The translations under genes were made by a program, and so were the position numbers. Source: Thiobacter sp. AK1 (GTDB lineage: Bacteria > Pseudomonadota > Gammaproteobacteria > Burkholderiales > Thiobacteraceae). From it: a stretch of DNA of 64,000 nucleotides. A model generated the notes under the pieces. That model was not told the origin of the DNA, did not search any database, and was given only the letters and a program-made list of their open reading frames with translations. Location of the stretch: the NCBI RefSeq assembly GCF_039822265.1, contig NZ_JBAJEX010000002.1, positions 248,001-312,000 of the forward strand. The letters are read 5' to 3'. This document shows, one piece after another, positions 35,804 through 45,161 of the stretch (the stretch's first letter is position 1; every line of letters begins with the position of its first letter).

Positions 35804-36355
35804 TCATTGTCTGTCCAATTCGATGCGCGCCCAGAAGAACAGCAGGTTGCCAGCGCCGCGCGCGCCGGGTACGTAGGCCGCTTCCACCGAGAGCTGGCGA
35901 TAGCCGACACTCGCCATCGGCAGAATGCCTGGGAACGGCGTGTAATGGCCGATGTCGGCGCGAGTCATGAGGAAGGTGGTGAAGCCCCCGCCCACGCGCC
36001 ACTCCGGCATCGGCTGCCATAGCCATTGCTGGCCATAGCCCACCATGTAGCTGGGTTTGAAGTGGGAGTCCTGGAAACCCATGGCGTACAGGCCGCGCCA
36101 CACCCCATCCTCGTATAGGCTGCGACCGTAGCCGAAACCAACAGGGTTTTCCTGATAGCTGTCGATCTTCTCGCGGCTGTAGGCGAAGCGCAGGTGGTGA
36201 GTGTGAAAGGGCAGGTAGAAGTCATTGCTGCCTTCGTTCCAAATGGTGGCCAAGCGCTCGCGCGCCCGAGCCCACGCCGAGACGTCCTCCGCGTGCGCCG
36301 CTGACAGCGCCGCCAGTCCCGCCAAAACCGCTGTCAGGCCCACCCGAGCAACCAT
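35804..36355 (-). CDS. pagP: PagP-like lipid A palmitoyltransferase
   Basis: This 183-residue protein has a signal peptide to about residue 22 (SAAHA) and an outer-membrane beta-barrel pattern. It aligns with E. coli PagP in key places: His54 (THHLRFAY) for His33, and Asp96-Ser97 (GFQDSHFKP) for Asp76-Ser77. It also shares [18 protein letters not shown] and [10 protein letters not shown]. PagP moves a palmitate from phospholipid to lipid A in the outer membrane, altering envelope permeability. It sits between purH (20 bp) and purD (7 bp), an unusual place. The catalytic triad supports activity. Confidence 0.85.
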   Translation of the reverse strand: MVARVGLTAVLAGLAALSAAHAEDVSAWARARERLATIWNEGSNDFYLPFHTHHLRFAYSREKIDSYQENPVGFGYGRSLYEDGVWRGLYAMGFQDSHFKPSYMVGYGQQWLWQPMPEWRVGGGFTTFLMTRADIGHYTPFPGILPMASVGYRQLSVEAAYVPGARGAGNLLFFWARIELDRQ

Positions 36356-36375
36356 GACCTCGACTCGTCGCGACC

Positions 36376-37944
36376 TCAGTGGCGGAAATGGCGCATGCCC
36401 GTGAACACCATGGCCATGCCGTGTTCGTCGGCAGCGGCGATCACATCCTCGTCGCGTAGCGAGCCACCGGGCTGGATCACGGCGGTAATGCCGGCCTGCG
36501 CCGCCTGGTCGATGCCATCCCGGAAAGGAAAAAAGGCGTCCGACGCCATCACCGCGCCGGCGACGGCAAGGCCCGCATGCTCGGCCTTGATGGCGGCGAT
36601 GCGTGCGGAATTCACCCGGCTCATCTGTCCTGCCCCCACGCCGATGGTCATGTGATCGCGCGCGTAGACGATGGCATTGGACTTCACGAACTTGGCCACC
36701 TGCCAGGCGAACAGCAAGTCGGCCATTTCCCGTTCGCTGGGGGCGCGTCGCGTGACCACCTTGAGCTCGCCATGCAAGGCGAGATCGGCCTCCTGCACCA
36801 ACACGCCGCCGGTCACTTTCTTGAAGTCTAGCCGTGGCGAGGGGGCGGCGGGCCATTCCCCACATTCCAGCACGCGCACGTTCTTCTTGGCGCCGGCGGC
36901 CTCGAGCGCTGCGGCGGAAATCTTGGGGGCAATGATCACCTCCACGAACTGGCGCTCGATGATGGTCTTCATGGTTTGCCCATCCAGCTCGCGGTTGAAG
37001 GCGATGATGCCGCCGAAGGCCGATTCTGGATCGGTCTGGTAAGCGCGCTCGTAGGCTTCACGGAGGCTTGCACCCAGCGCAACTCCACACGGGTTGGCGT
37101 GTTTGACGATGACGCAAGCGGGCGCGTCGCGAAACTGCTTCACGCATTCCAGCGCCGCATCGGCATCGGCGATGTTGTTGTAGGAGAGTTCCTTACCCTG
37201 GAGCTGACGCGCGGTGGTGACCGAAGCATCTTTCTCGCCCGGGTAGGCGTAGAACGCGGCCTGCTGGTGAGGATTCTCGCCATAGCGCAAGGATTGCAGA
37301 CGCACCAGGTTGAGGTTGAGGCGCTCCGGAAAACCTTCGCGCCGTCCCTGAGAATCGATGGCAGTCAAGTAATTGGAGATGGTGGAATCGTATTCGGCGG
37401 TGTGGGAGAAGGCCTTGCGCGCGAGGTTGAAATGGGTCTCGGCCGCGAGAATGCCGCCGGTCATGGTTAGCTCCGACAACAGGGCCTGGTAGTCGCGCGG
37501 ATCCACCACCACCGCCACGTGCTGGTAGTTCTTGGCCGCGGCGCGCACCATCGCCGGGCCACCGATGTCGATGTTTTCGATCGCCTCCGCCAGGGTGCAA
37601 TTGGGCCGCGCGATGGTGGAGCCGAAGGGGTACAAGTTCACCACCACCATGTCGATCGGCGCAATGCCCGCCGCCTCCATGGCCCTGACGTGCTCAGGCA
37701 GATCGCGCCGACCAAGGATGCCGGCGTGAATCTTGGGATGCAGGGTCTTGACCCGCCCATCCAACATTTCCGGAAAGCCCGTATAGTCGCCCACTTCGAT
37801 GACGCTTAGGCCACGCTCGGCAAGCAGCTTGGCGGTGCCGCCGGTGGAGAGGATCTCCACCCCGAGCCGCTTGAGTCCGGTGGCGAATTCGACGATGCCC
37901 GCCTTGTCCGAGACACTGATGAGGGCGCGCTGGATTCGACTCAT
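36376..37944 (-). CDS. purH: Bifunctional AICAR formyltransferase/IMP cyclohydrolase
   Basis: This 522-residue enzyme catalyses the last two steps to IMP. The N-terminal cyclohydrolase half has [24 protein letters not shown] and [15 protein letters not shown]. The C-terminal formyltransferase half has [21 protein letters not shown] and [13 protein letters not shown] 37944 is set by homology. It follows fis by 16 bp in the dusB-fis-purH run. The order fis-purH-purD is frequent in proteobacteria. Confidence 0.97.
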   Translation of the reverse strand: MSRIQRALISVSDKAGIVEFATGLKRLGVEILSTGGTAKLLAERGLSVIEVGDYTGFPEMLDGRVKTLHPKIHAGILGRRDLPEHVRAMEAAGIAPIDMVVVNLYPFGSTIARPNCTLAEAIENIDIGGPAMVRAAAKNYQHVAVVVDPRDYQALLSELTMTGGILAAETHFNLARKAFSHTAEYDSTISNYLTAIDSQGRREGFPERLNLNLVRLQSLRYGENPHQQAAFYAYPGEKDASVTTARQLQGKELSYNNIADADAALECVKQFRDAPACVIVKHANPCGVALGASLREAYERAYQTDPESAFGGIIAFNRELDGQTMKTIIERQFVEVIIAPKISAAALEAAGAKKNVRVLECGEWPAAPSPRLDFKKVTGGVLVQEADLALHGELKVVTRRAPSEREMADLLFAWQVAKFVKSNAIVYARDHMTIGVGAGQMSRVNSARIAAIKAEHAGLAVAGAVMASDAFFPFRDGIDQAAQAGITAVIQPGGSLRDEDVIAAADEHGMAMVFTGMRHFRH

Positions 37945-37960
37945 GGCAGAAACGGGAAAT

Positions 37961-38200
37961 TCACTTGATTTTGTAGGCCTGCATCTTCTTGCGCAGGGTG
38001 TTGCGGTTGATACCAAGCAGCTCCGCTGCGCGCGTCTGGTTCCCCTGGGCATAGACCAGCACGGTTTCGATGAGGGGTTTTTCCACGCAGCCAATCACCA
38101 TGTCGTAGATGCCGCCGGGCTGCTCGCCGTCCAGATGCTTGAAATAATCGTGAACGGCCTTGCGCACGCAGGCGGAAAGCTCGGTTTCCTTGGATGCCAT
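37961..38200 (-). CDS. fis: Fis-family nucleoid-associated DNA-binding protein
   Basis: This 79-residue protein is a short Fis. The N-terminal dimerisation helices ([16 protein letters not shown]) lead into a C-terminal helix-turn-helix, [18 protein letters not shown]. Fis bends DNA and tunes growth-rate-dependent transcription, including its own dusB-fis operon in enteric bacteria. It lies 28 bp after dusB and 16 bp before purH. The gene is shorter than E. coli fis (98 residues), as usual in betaproteobacteria. Confidence 0.93.
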   Translation of the reverse strand: MASKETELSACVRKAVHDYFKHLDGEQPGGIYDMVIGCVEKPLIETVLVYAQGNQTRAAELLGINRNTLRKKMQAYKIK

Positions 38201-38228
38201 CCCTGTTCCTTTCCGGCCCGATCACCGC

Positions 38229-39254
38229 TTACGCGGCTTCGAGCTCTGCTTTGGAGTCGTCTGCCGCGTAAACCAGGCGCGCGCTGCGCGCGGCGAGTTC
38301 CGCGAAGAAAGCATCGACGGCCGCCATCTGCTCCCGGCTCGATTCCAGCTGGTTCATGCGGTGACGGAAGGCCGCCGAACCGGCCAGCCCGCGCGTATAC
38401 CAGGCGATATGCTTGCGTGCCATGCGCACCCCCGTGTACTCGCCATAGAACGCGTAGAGCGCGTCCAGATGATCCAGTAGCACCGCGTGGATTTCCGTCA
38501 CCTCCGGCTCGGGCAATTTCTCGCCGGTGGCGAGGTAGTGTTCGATTTCGCGGAAAATCCATGGCCGCCCCTGGGCCGCGCGTCCGATCATGACGGCGTC
38601 GGCCTTGGTGTATTCGAGGACGTATTTGGCCTTCTCGGGCGAGGTGATGTCACCATTGGCGATGATGGGAATATGCGCTTGCGCTTTGACCGCGGCGATG
38701 GTGTCGTACTCGGCCTCACCGGAATAGCCACAAGCGCGCGTACGACCGTGGATGGCCAGAGCCTGGACACCGGCATTTTCCGCGATTTTCAGGATGTTGA
38801 GAGCATTCCGGTGTTCCCGGTCCCAGCCGGTGCGAATCTTCAACGTCACCGGCACCTCCACCGCGTTCACCACGGCTTCCAGGATGCGGGCCACCAGGGG
38901 CTCGTTTTGCAGCAGCGCGGAGCCGGCGGACACGTTGCACACCTTTTTCGCCGGACAGCCCATGTTGATGTCGATGATCTGGGCGCCGCGGTCCACGTTG
39001 TAGCGCGCGGCCTGTGCCATCATCTGCGGATCGGCGCCAGCGATCTGCACGGAGATGGGTGGCGGCTCGCCATCATGATTGGCGCGGCGCTGGGTCTTCG
39101 CCGAACCGTAGAGCAGAGAGTTGGACGTCACCATCTCCGACACCGCCATGCCCGCGCCCATTTGCTTACACAGCTGCCGGAATGGCCGGTCGGTGACCCC
39201 CGCCATGGGAGCGACGATCAGGTTGTTGCGCAGGCGATGGGGACCGATTTGCAT
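38229..39254 (-). CDS. dusB: tRNA-dihydrouridine synthase B
   Basis: This 341-residue flavoenzyme reduces uridines to dihydrouridine in the tRNA D-loop. APMAGVTDRPFR binds FMN, and DINMGCPAKKVCN contains the catalytic Cys. IHGRTRACGYSG and MIGRAAQGRPW complete the pattern. The C-terminal helical domain (HIAWYTRGLAGSAAFRHRMN) is specific to the DusB group. It is the first gene of the dusB-fis-purH-pagP-purD-hemF-pgsA run, behind a good promoter. Confidence 0.96.
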   Translation of the reverse strand: MQIGPHRLRNNLIVAPMAGVTDRPFRQLCKQMGAGMAVSEMVTSNSLLYGSAKTQRRANHDGEPPPISVQIAGADPQMMAQAARYNVDRGAQIIDINMGCPAKKVCNVSAGSALLQNEPLVARILEAVVNAVEVPVTLKIRTGWDREHRNALNILKIAENAGVQALAIHGRTRACGYSGEAEYDTIAAVKAQAHIPIIANGDITSPEKAKYVLEYTKADAVMIGRAAQGRPWIFREIEHYLATGEKLPEPEVTEIHAVLLDHLDALYAFYGEYTGVRMARKHIAWYTRGLAGSAAFRHRMNQLESSREQMAAVDAFFAELAARSARLVYAADDSKAELEAA

Positions 39255-39281
39255 GAGGCAACGACGATAGAAAGGGCGGTC

Positions 39282-39310
39282 ATTCTATACGCAGCGCCTG
39301 GCTTTCTCAA
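39282..39310 (-). promoter_or_regulatory. Sigma-70-type promoter of the dusB-fis-purH run
   Basis: On the minus strand TTGAGA (39305-39310) is followed after 17 bp by TAGAAT (39282-39287). The transcription start would be near 39275, about 20 nt ahead of dusB. Just upstream of the -35 lies a repeat array (39311-39342). Confidence 0.65.
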
Positions 39311-39342
39311 CTTATGCACTTATGCACTTCTGCAGTGCATAA
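39311..39342. repeat. Direct and inverted 8-bp repeats next to the dusB promoter -35
   Basis: CTTATGCA occurs twice in tandem (39311-39318, 39319-39326), then CTTCTGCA (39327-39334). TTATGCAC (39320-39327) also forms a perfect inverted repeat with GTGCATAA (39335-39342). The array abuts the -35 box, a typical place for an activator or repressor. The binding protein is unknown. Confidence 0.6.
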
Positions 39343-39462
39343 CGGCATTTTCGTGACAAGGCGGCGGGAGCAGCATGCGAGCGCAAGCACGGAGCCTGGC
39401 AGGGCAAGCGCGTCGCAATCGACGTGGGCGGCTTGCCGTGAGGGCGTCATCTTGGACTTTCA

Positions 39463-42162
39463 TCAATGGGCCTGTTCCCAGTTGGGACCCACGCCCAGTT
39501 CGGTCTCCAGCGGCACGGAAAGTTCAGCCACACTGCACATGAGGCGTGGCAGCTCCGTCATCAATTCCTCCCGTTCGGCCTCGGGCACTTCCAGCACCAG
39601 TTCGTCGTGCACCTGCAGAATCAGACGGCTTTGCATGCGCCGCTTCTTGAGCCAGCCATGCACGGCGATCATGGCGAGCTTGATCAGATCGGCGGCCGTG
39701 CCCTGCATGGGCCCGTTGATCGCGGCGCGCTCCGCCGCTTGACGCCGCGCCGGGCTTGCGCTGTTGATCTCCGGCAACCACAAGCGGCGACCGAACACCG
39801 TTTCCACGTAGCCTTGCTCCCGCGCCGTCTGACGGGTGCGCTCCATATAGGCGGCAACACCGGGATAGCGCGCGAAGTAGCGCTCGATCCAGGCCTGCGC
39901 GGCGCTGCGCTCGATGCCCAGTTGCGCGGCCAGCCCATAGGCGGACATGCCATAGATGAGGCCGAAGTTGATCACCTTGGCGTAACGGCGCTGTTCGGCG
40001 GTGACGGCTTCGGGTGCGACACCAAACACTTCCGCGGCGGTGACACGATGGATGTCCTGGCCTTCGGCGAAGGCTTTCATCAGCCCTGGATCCTGGGAGA
40101 GATGGGCCATGATGCGCAGCTCGATCTGGGAATAGTCCGCGGACATGAGCTGGAAGCCCGGGGGCGCGATGAAGGCTTCCCGGATACGCCGCCCCTCTGG
40201 CGTGCGCACCGGGATGTTCTGCAAATTGGGATCGCTGCTGGCGAGCCGGCCGGTGACGGCCACCGCCTGGTTATAGCTGGTATGCACGCGACCCGTGGCA
40301 GGGTCCACCATGCGCGGCAGCTTGTCGGTGTAGGTGGATTTGAGTTTGGCGAGCGCCCGGTATTCCAGAAGCAGCTTCGGCAGCGGGTAGTCCAGGGCCA
40401 GTTCGGCGAGCACGTCCTCGTCGGTGGACGGCGCGCCGCCCGGCGTCTTTTTCTTGACCGGCAGCCCCAGGCGGCTAAACAGGATGTCCTGGATCTGGCG
40501 GGGCGAGTTGAGGTTGAAGGGCTGGCCCGCCAGCGCATGGGCCTGGTTTTCCAGCTCGAGAAGCTTGCGCCCGATCTCTTCGCTCTGCTTAGCCAGCTTC
40601 GCGCAATCGAGCAGCACACCCGTGCGTTCCATGTCCCACAGGACTTCCAGCGTGGGGAGCTCGATCTCCTCATACACCCGCCTGAGCTTGGCATCGCCAG
40701 CGAGCTTGGGATACAGCGCTTGGTGTAGGCGAAAGGTGATGTCGGCATCTTCCGCGGCGTAACGGGTGGCCATCTCGATGGCCACCTGATCAAACCCGAT
40801 GTGCGTGGCCCCTTTGCCGGCCACCTCCGCGTAGGTGAGCGTCTTGTAGCCGAGATGGCGCTGGGCGAGGGCGTCCATGTCGTGGGACTTGTGCGCCTCC
40901 AGGACATAGGACTGAAGCAAGGTGTCGTGGGCGATACCTTCCAGCCGAATCCCGTGGTTGGCGAACACGTGCTTGTCGTATTTGAGATTCTGGCCGAGCT
41001 TCCGTTTCGCCGGATTTTCCAGCCAGGGCTTGAGGCGGGCGAGTACCTGGTCGAGGTCGAGCTGGGCCGGCGCGCCCGGATAGCGGTGCGTAAGAGGCAG
41101 ATAGGCGGCGGCATGCGGCCCGGTGGAGAAAGCGATGCCCACCAGGCGCGCGCGCATGGGATCGAGGCAAGTGGTTTCGGTGTCCACCGCCACCAGCTCC
41201 GCCGTGTCCAGACGCGCCAACCAGGCATCGAGCTGGGCTTGGGTGAGCAGCGTTTCATACTCGCCCTCGGACGCCGTGCCGGCAGACTCGACGCCTTCTT
41301 CGTCGGGGGTGGCGTCGCTCGCATTGAGCTCCCTAAGCCAGCCCTTGAAGCCAAACCGGGTAAAGAGCCGGCGTAAGCCCTCCCGATCCGGTTCGCGCGG
41401 CGCGAGATCGGTGACATGCACCGGCAAGGCGATATCGCGCCGAATGGTGAGTAGCTCGCGCGCGCGCGGCAACCAGGGCCGCGCGCGGCGCAGGTTTTCC
41501 CCCACCACGCCCCCGATTTCGTCAGCATGAGCGATGAGATTGTCTAGGCTGCCGTACTGGGTGAGCCACTTCACCGCGGTCTTGGGGCCCACCTTGTCCA
41601 CACCCGGCACGTTGTCCACGCTGTCGCCGATGAGGGCCAGGTAGTCCACGATGCGCTCCGGCGGCACGCCGAATTTCGCGAGCACGCCTGCCTCGTCCAA
41701 GGTTTCGTTGGTCATGGTATTGACCAGGGTGACATGGGGATCGACGAGCTGCGCCATGTCCTTGTCACTTGTAGAAATCACCGTGCGCATGCCGTTTTCT
41801 TCCGCTTCCCGCGCCAGCGTGCCGATCACGTCGTCGGCCTCCACGCCTTCGATCACCAGAAGCGGCCAGCCCATGGCGACGATGGTCTCCTGGAGGGACG
41901 GAACCTGCGCCGCGAGATCGTCCGGCATGGGCGGACGATGGGCCTTGTATTCGGGATAGAGTGCGTCGCGAAAGGTCTTTCCTTTTGCGTCGAATACGCA
42001 GGCTATATAATCGGCCGGCACTTCCTTACGCAGACGGCGCAGCATGTTGAGCACGCCATAGATCGCGCCGGTGGGTTCGTTTTCCGCATTGCGCAGATCG
42101 GGCAAGGCGTGGAAGGCGCGGTAGAGATAGGAAGAGCCGTCAACCAACAGCAGTGTTTTCAT
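39463..42162 (-). CDS. polA: DNA polymerase I
   Basis: This 899-residue repair and replication polymerase has all three activities. The 5'-3' exonuclease starts LLLVDGSSYLYRAFHAL. The 3'-5' proofreading domain keeps the catalytic acids (AVDTETTCLD). The polymerase domain has SADYSQIELRIMAHLS, RRYAKVINFGLIYGMSAYGL and the catalytic HDELVLEV. ATG 42162 is set by homology (MKTLLLVDGSS). The gene diverges from the LOG-family gene across only 19 bp, so the promoter must lie inside that neighbour. Confidence 0.97.
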   Translation of the reverse strand: MKTLLLVDGSSYLYRAFHALPDLRNAENEPTGAIYGVLNMLRRLRKEVPADYIACVFDAKGKTFRDALYPEYKAHRPPMPDDLAAQVPSLQETIVAMGWPLLVIEGVEADDVIGTLAREAEENGMRTVISTSDKDMAQLVDPHVTLVNTMTNETLDEAGVLAKFGVPPERIVDYLALIGDSVDNVPGVDKVGPKTAVKWLTQYGSLDNLIAHADEIGGVVGENLRRARPWLPRARELLTIRRDIALPVHVTDLAPREPDREGLRRLFTRFGFKGWLRELNASDATPDEEGVESAGTASEGEYETLLTQAQLDAWLARLDTAELVAVDTETTCLDPMRARLVGIAFSTGPHAAAYLPLTHRYPGAPAQLDLDQVLARLKPWLENPAKRKLGQNLKYDKHVFANHGIRLEGIAHDTLLQSYVLEAHKSHDMDALAQRHLGYKTLTYAEVAGKGATHIGFDQVAIEMATRYAAEDADITFRLHQALYPKLAGDAKLRRVYEEIELPTLEVLWDMERTGVLLDCAKLAKQSEEIGRKLLELENQAHALAGQPFNLNSPRQIQDILFSRLGLPVKKKTPGGAPSTDEDVLAELALDYPLPKLLLEYRALAKLKSTYTDKLPRMVDPATGRVHTSYNQAVAVTGRLASSDPNLQNIPVRTPEGRRIREAFIAPPGFQLMSADYSQIELRIMAHLSQDPGLMKAFAEGQDIHRVTAAEVFGVAPEAVTAEQRRYAKVINFGLIYGMSAYGLAAQLGIERSAAQAWIERYFARYPGVAAYMERTRQTAREQGYVETVFGRRLWLPEINSASPARRQAAERAAINGPMQGTAADLIKLAMIAVHGWLKKRRMQSRLILQVHDELVLEVPEAEREELMTELPRLMCSVAELSVPLETELGVGPNWEQAH

Positions 42163-42181
42163 TCTCGCGGGGCCGCATTCG

Positions 42182-42904
42182 ATGAAAGAAAAACTTCCGA
42201 AGATCCTGGATCCCGACATTCACGCGCGCGCCTTCTCGCCGCGGGAATCCTGGCGGGTGTTCGAGATTATGGCAGAGTTCGTCGAGGCCACCGAACGTCT
42301 GGCCGCCATCCGGCCTGCGGTATCCATCTTCGGCAGCGCCCGCACGCCACCGGATCATCCCTACTACCTGCTCACCGAGCAGATTGCCCGTCAGCTTTCG
42401 GATGCGGGCTTCGCAGTTATCTCCGGCGGCGGCCCAGGGATCATGGAAGCGGCGAACAAGGGCGCCTATTTTGGTCGGTCCCCCAGTGTCGGCCTGAACA
42501 TCCAGCTTCCCCACGAGCAGCACGCGAATCCCTTCCAGGACATCTCCCAGACTTTCCGCCACTTCTTCGCGCGCAAGGTGATGTTCGTGCGCTTCGCCTC
42601 GGCCTATGTGGTGATGCCTGGTGGCTTCGGCACCCTGGATGAGCTATTCGAGGCCCTCACCCTGGTGCAAACTGGCAAGACGCGCAAGATGCCCATCATC
42701 CTAGTACATTCGCCGTTCTGGGCGCCGGTGCTGGACTGGTTTCGCAAGACGCTGGTGACGGAAGGGATGATCGACGCCGCCGACGTGGACTTGATCCAGC
42801 TTATCGACGAACCCAAGGCCGTGGTGGAAGCGATCTTCAAGCACTACGAGCTACGCGGTTTCGAGCCCACCGCCGCCGAGCGCGAGATCCAGCTGCATCT
42901 GTAG
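42182..42904 (+). CDS. LOG-family (TIGR00730) nucleotide 5'-monophosphate phosphoribohydrolase-like protein
   Basis: This 240-residue Rossmann-type protein has the LOG signatures SGGGPGIMEAANKGA and MPGGFGTLDE. LOG enzymes release the base from nucleoside monophosphates, and some activate cytokinins. In bacteria without that hormone the role is probably nucleotide turnover. Residues around SIFGSARTPPDHPYY are typical of the longer proteobacterial type. It diverges from polA. Confidence 0.88.
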   Translation: MKEKLPKILDPDIHARAFSPRESWRVFEIMAEFVEATERLAAIRPAVSIFGSARTPPDHPYYLLTEQIARQLSDAGFAVISGGGPGIMEAANKGAYFGRSPSVGLNIQLPHEQHANPFQDISQTFRHFFARKVMFVRFASAYVVMPGGFGTLDELFEALTLVQTGKTRKMPIILVHSPFWAPVLDWFRKTLVTEGMIDAADVDLIQLIDEPKAVVEAIFKHYELRGFEPTAAEREIQLHL

Positions 42905-42933
42905 TAGAGCCGCGAAGCTTTCAGCGCGCAGGG

Positions 42934-42939
42934 TATAAT
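42934..42939 (+). promoter_or_regulatory. Probable -10 box for the DUF2782-thrB genes
   Basis: A perfect TATAAT lies 30 bases ahead of the DUF2782 start codon. No good -35 is present at 16-18 bp, so activity may depend on an activator or extended contacts. Confidence 0.45.
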
Positions 42940-42969
42940 CCGCAGCTACGCCCCTTGCGAGGACATTTT

Positions 42970-43311
42970 ATGCGCCGTGCCGTGCCGCTCCTGTTTTGTT
43001 TCGCCAGCGCCGCCTTCGCCCAGGAGCGCGCGCCTCTGCCTCGGGATCTACAACCCGTTCCTGAACCACCGCCGCCCCCGCCCGGCTACGAACTCAACCC
43101 CCAGCTGGAGCCGGAGGTGACCATTCGCCAGCGGGGTGAGGACGTGGTGGAAGAATTCCGCATCGGCGGCAAGCTCTACATGATGAAAATCACGCCTAAG
43201 TACGGCAAGCCCTACTACCTGGTGGACGACAAGGGTGATGGCAGCTTCGTCCGGATGGACAACCTCGATTCCGGCACGCGCGTGCCGCGCTGGGTGATCC
43301 ACCAGTTCTGA
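42970..43311 (+). CDS. Small secreted DUF2782 protein
   Basis: This 113-residue protein has a signal peptide to about residue 17 (SAAFA), a Pro-rich linker (PVPEPPPPPPGY) and a compact domain (VTIRQRGEDVVEEFRIGG, then LYMMKITPKYGKPYYLVDD). This matches DUF2782, found beside polA and thrB in betaproteobacteria; its function is unknown. ATG 42970 has a GAGGA ribosome-binding site. thrB follows after 5 bp. Confidence 0.82.
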   Translation: MRRAVPLLFCFASAAFAQERAPLPRDLQPVPEPPPPPPGYELNPQLEPEVTIRQRGEDVVEEFRIGGKLYMMKITPKYGKPYYLVDDKGDGSFVRMDNLDSGTRVPRWVIHQF

Positions 43312-43316
43312 CGCCC

Positions 43317-44270
43317 ATGTCCGTCTATACCACCGTTACGCCGGAGGAGCTCAAGGCGTGGCTCACCCAATATTCGCTCGGCACGCTGATCGAGTTCCAG
43401 GGCATTGCCGCCGGCATCGAAAACACCAATTATTTCGTCACCACCAGCCACGGCCGCTACGTGCTCACCCTGTTCGAGCGGATGGCGGAGGCAAGCCTCC
43501 CTTTCTACATCCATCTCATGGCTCACCTGGCCAGCCACGGCATTCCTTGCCCGCAGCCCATCGCCAGTCTGGACAACCGCTATCTGAATCCCCTCAAGGG
43601 TAAGCCTGCCTGCATCGTCACCCGCCTCGATGGCGCGCCGGACATGCAGCCGGGTCCCGATCACTGCGCCCAGGTCGGCGAGATGCTGGCCGATCTACAT
43701 CTGGCCGGGAAGAGCTATGGCATAAGCCTTGCCAATCCGCGCGGCCCCCACTGGTGGCGCAAGACGGCGCGCGCGGTGATGCCCAAGCTCGATTCCGCAG
43801 CCCAGGCATTGCTCACAGAGGAGTTGCGCTTCCAGGCGCTCTACCGCTTCGAGGATCTGCCGCGCGGGGTGATCCACGCCGACCTATTTCGCGACAACGT
43901 GCTATTCGAGGGCGCGCGGCTGTCGGGCGTGATCGATTTCTACTTCGCCTGCAACGATGCCTGGCTTTACGATCTGGCCATCACCGTCAACGACTGGTGC
44001 CTGACCGAGGATTGCACCGTGGATGCCGCGCGCGTGCAGGCCATGCTGGGAAGCTATTCAGCGCGTCGTCCGCTCACCGCGATTGAGAAGGGTGCCTGGC
44101 CGGTGATGCTGCGCGCCGCGGCGCTGCGGTTCTGGCTGTCGCGGCTTTATGACCTGCATTTCCCGCGACCGGGCGAGGTCACCCATGCCAAGGACCCGCG
44201 GCACTTCCAGCGCGTGCTGGAAAACCACATCCGGCAGGAAGCCGAACTGCGCAGGCATTGGGTCGTATGA
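43317..44270 (+). CDS. thrB: Homoserine kinase (APH-fold type)
   Basis: This 317-residue enzyme phosphorylates homoserine for threonine synthesis. It belongs to the aminoglycoside-phosphotransferase-like type used by many alpha- and betaproteobacteria, not the GHMP type of E. coli. The start SVYTTVTPEELKAWL, the nucleotide-binding GIENTNYFV and the catalytic segment VIHADLFRDNVLF followed by GVIDFYFAC are all present. It overlaps the next membrane gene by 4 bp (ATGA). Confidence 0.94.
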   Translation: MSVYTTVTPEELKAWLTQYSLGTLIEFQGIAAGIENTNYFVTTSHGRYVLTLFERMAEASLPFYIHLMAHLASHGIPCPQPIASLDNRYLNPLKGKPACIVTRLDGAPDMQPGPDHCAQVGEMLADLHLAGKSYGISLANPRGPHWWRKTARAVMPKLDSAAQALLTEELRFQALYRFEDLPRGVIHADLFRDNVLFEGARLSGVIDFYFACNDAWLYDLAITVNDWCLTEDCTVDAARVQAMLGSYSARRPLTAIEKGAWPVMLRAAALRFWLSRLYDLHFPRPGEVTHAKDPRHFQRVLENHIRQEAELRRHWVV

Positions 44271-45073
44271 ACATCCGCCGCTGTAATCCCCTCTATGGCT
44301 ACGGCTGGCTGCGCGCCGGCCTCGCGCTATTTTTCGCTCAGCCCTGGCCCTGGCTGGCGCTGACCAGCGCAGGCTTCGTGTTAACCCTGGTTGTGGGGAC
44401 CTTGCCGATTCTGGGCCTGTTGGCGGTGTTTCTCCTTAGCCCGGCGCTTACCGCCGGCTACATGGCGGCAGCGCGGGCGGTGGCAGGCGAAAAGCCCCTG
44501 AGCTTTACCTATCTGACGGCGGGACTACGCGCGGCGGCGCGTCCGCTGATCGGTGTCGGCGGCGTGAACCTCTTCGTCGTACTCACGGCCCTGCTCATAT
44601 TTGTGCTGGGCTGGCGCCAGGAGGTGACGCGTCTGCTGGAGCTCATGGGGAGCGCCAAGCCGGACCAGGCGGTGCTCGAGGAGGCCCTCACCCAGCTCAC
44701 TCTGCCGACCCTGCTCATGGCGGCGCTATTCCTGCCTTTGGCCATGGCCAACTGGTTCGCACCAGCGCTGGTGCTGTTCCGTGGCCTGTCAACCGGGGCG
44801 GCCCTGCGCCTGTCGCTGAAGGCAAGCCTACGCAATGTCTGGCCCTTTCTGGTCTATGGCGTACTCCTTTTCCTGTTGGACGCTATTGCATCGCTCGTGC
44901 TGCAAGGTATCGTGGCGCTCACGCTGCGCATCGCTGGGCAGGCCGTCGCCGAGATCTTGGGACTCGTGCTCGCGTTTCCGGTGTTCTGCGCCTTCGCTGC
45001 GGTGATCTTCGCTTCCATGTATGCCTCCTACATGGACGTGTTCGAGCGCCCCGCGCAGGCCGCGCAGAGCTAA
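44267..45073 (+). CDS. BPSS1780-family membrane protein
   Basis: This 268-residue protein has about six hydrophobic segments: two between residues 20 and 65, then pairs near 95-115, 150-170, 190-215 and 225-255. The N-terminus (CNPLYGYGWLRAGLALFFAQPW) matches the uncharacterised BPSS1780 family often found after thrB. ATG 44267 is chosen for its ATGA overlap with thrB; an in-frame TTG lies 9 bp upstream. Function unknown. Confidence 0.78.
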   Translation: MNIRRCNPLYGYGWLRAGLALFFAQPWPWLALTSAGFVLTLVVGTLPILGLLAVFLLSPALTAGYMAAARAVAGEKPLSFTYLTAGLRAAARPLIGVGGVNLFVVLTALLIFVLGWRQEVTRLLELMGSAKPDQAVLEEALTQLTLPTLLMAALFLPLAMANWFAPALVLFRGLSTGAALRLSLKASLRNVWPFLVYGVLLFLLDAIASLVLQGIVALTLRIAGQAVAEILGLVLAFPVFCAFAAVIFASMYASYMDVFERPAQAAQS

Positions 45074-45161
45074 ACCAAGGATGCGATCCCGCCACGACGT
45101 CCATCGCCTCCATCACGGGTCCCGCGCGCGCAAGACCCCACCCCTCGCAAGCCGCAATGCC

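Noticed and set aside
40080-41528. A 482-codon minus-strand frame within polA
   Set aside because: Alternative frame of polA with Arg, Ser and Pro-rich junk composition typical of GC-rich shadows.
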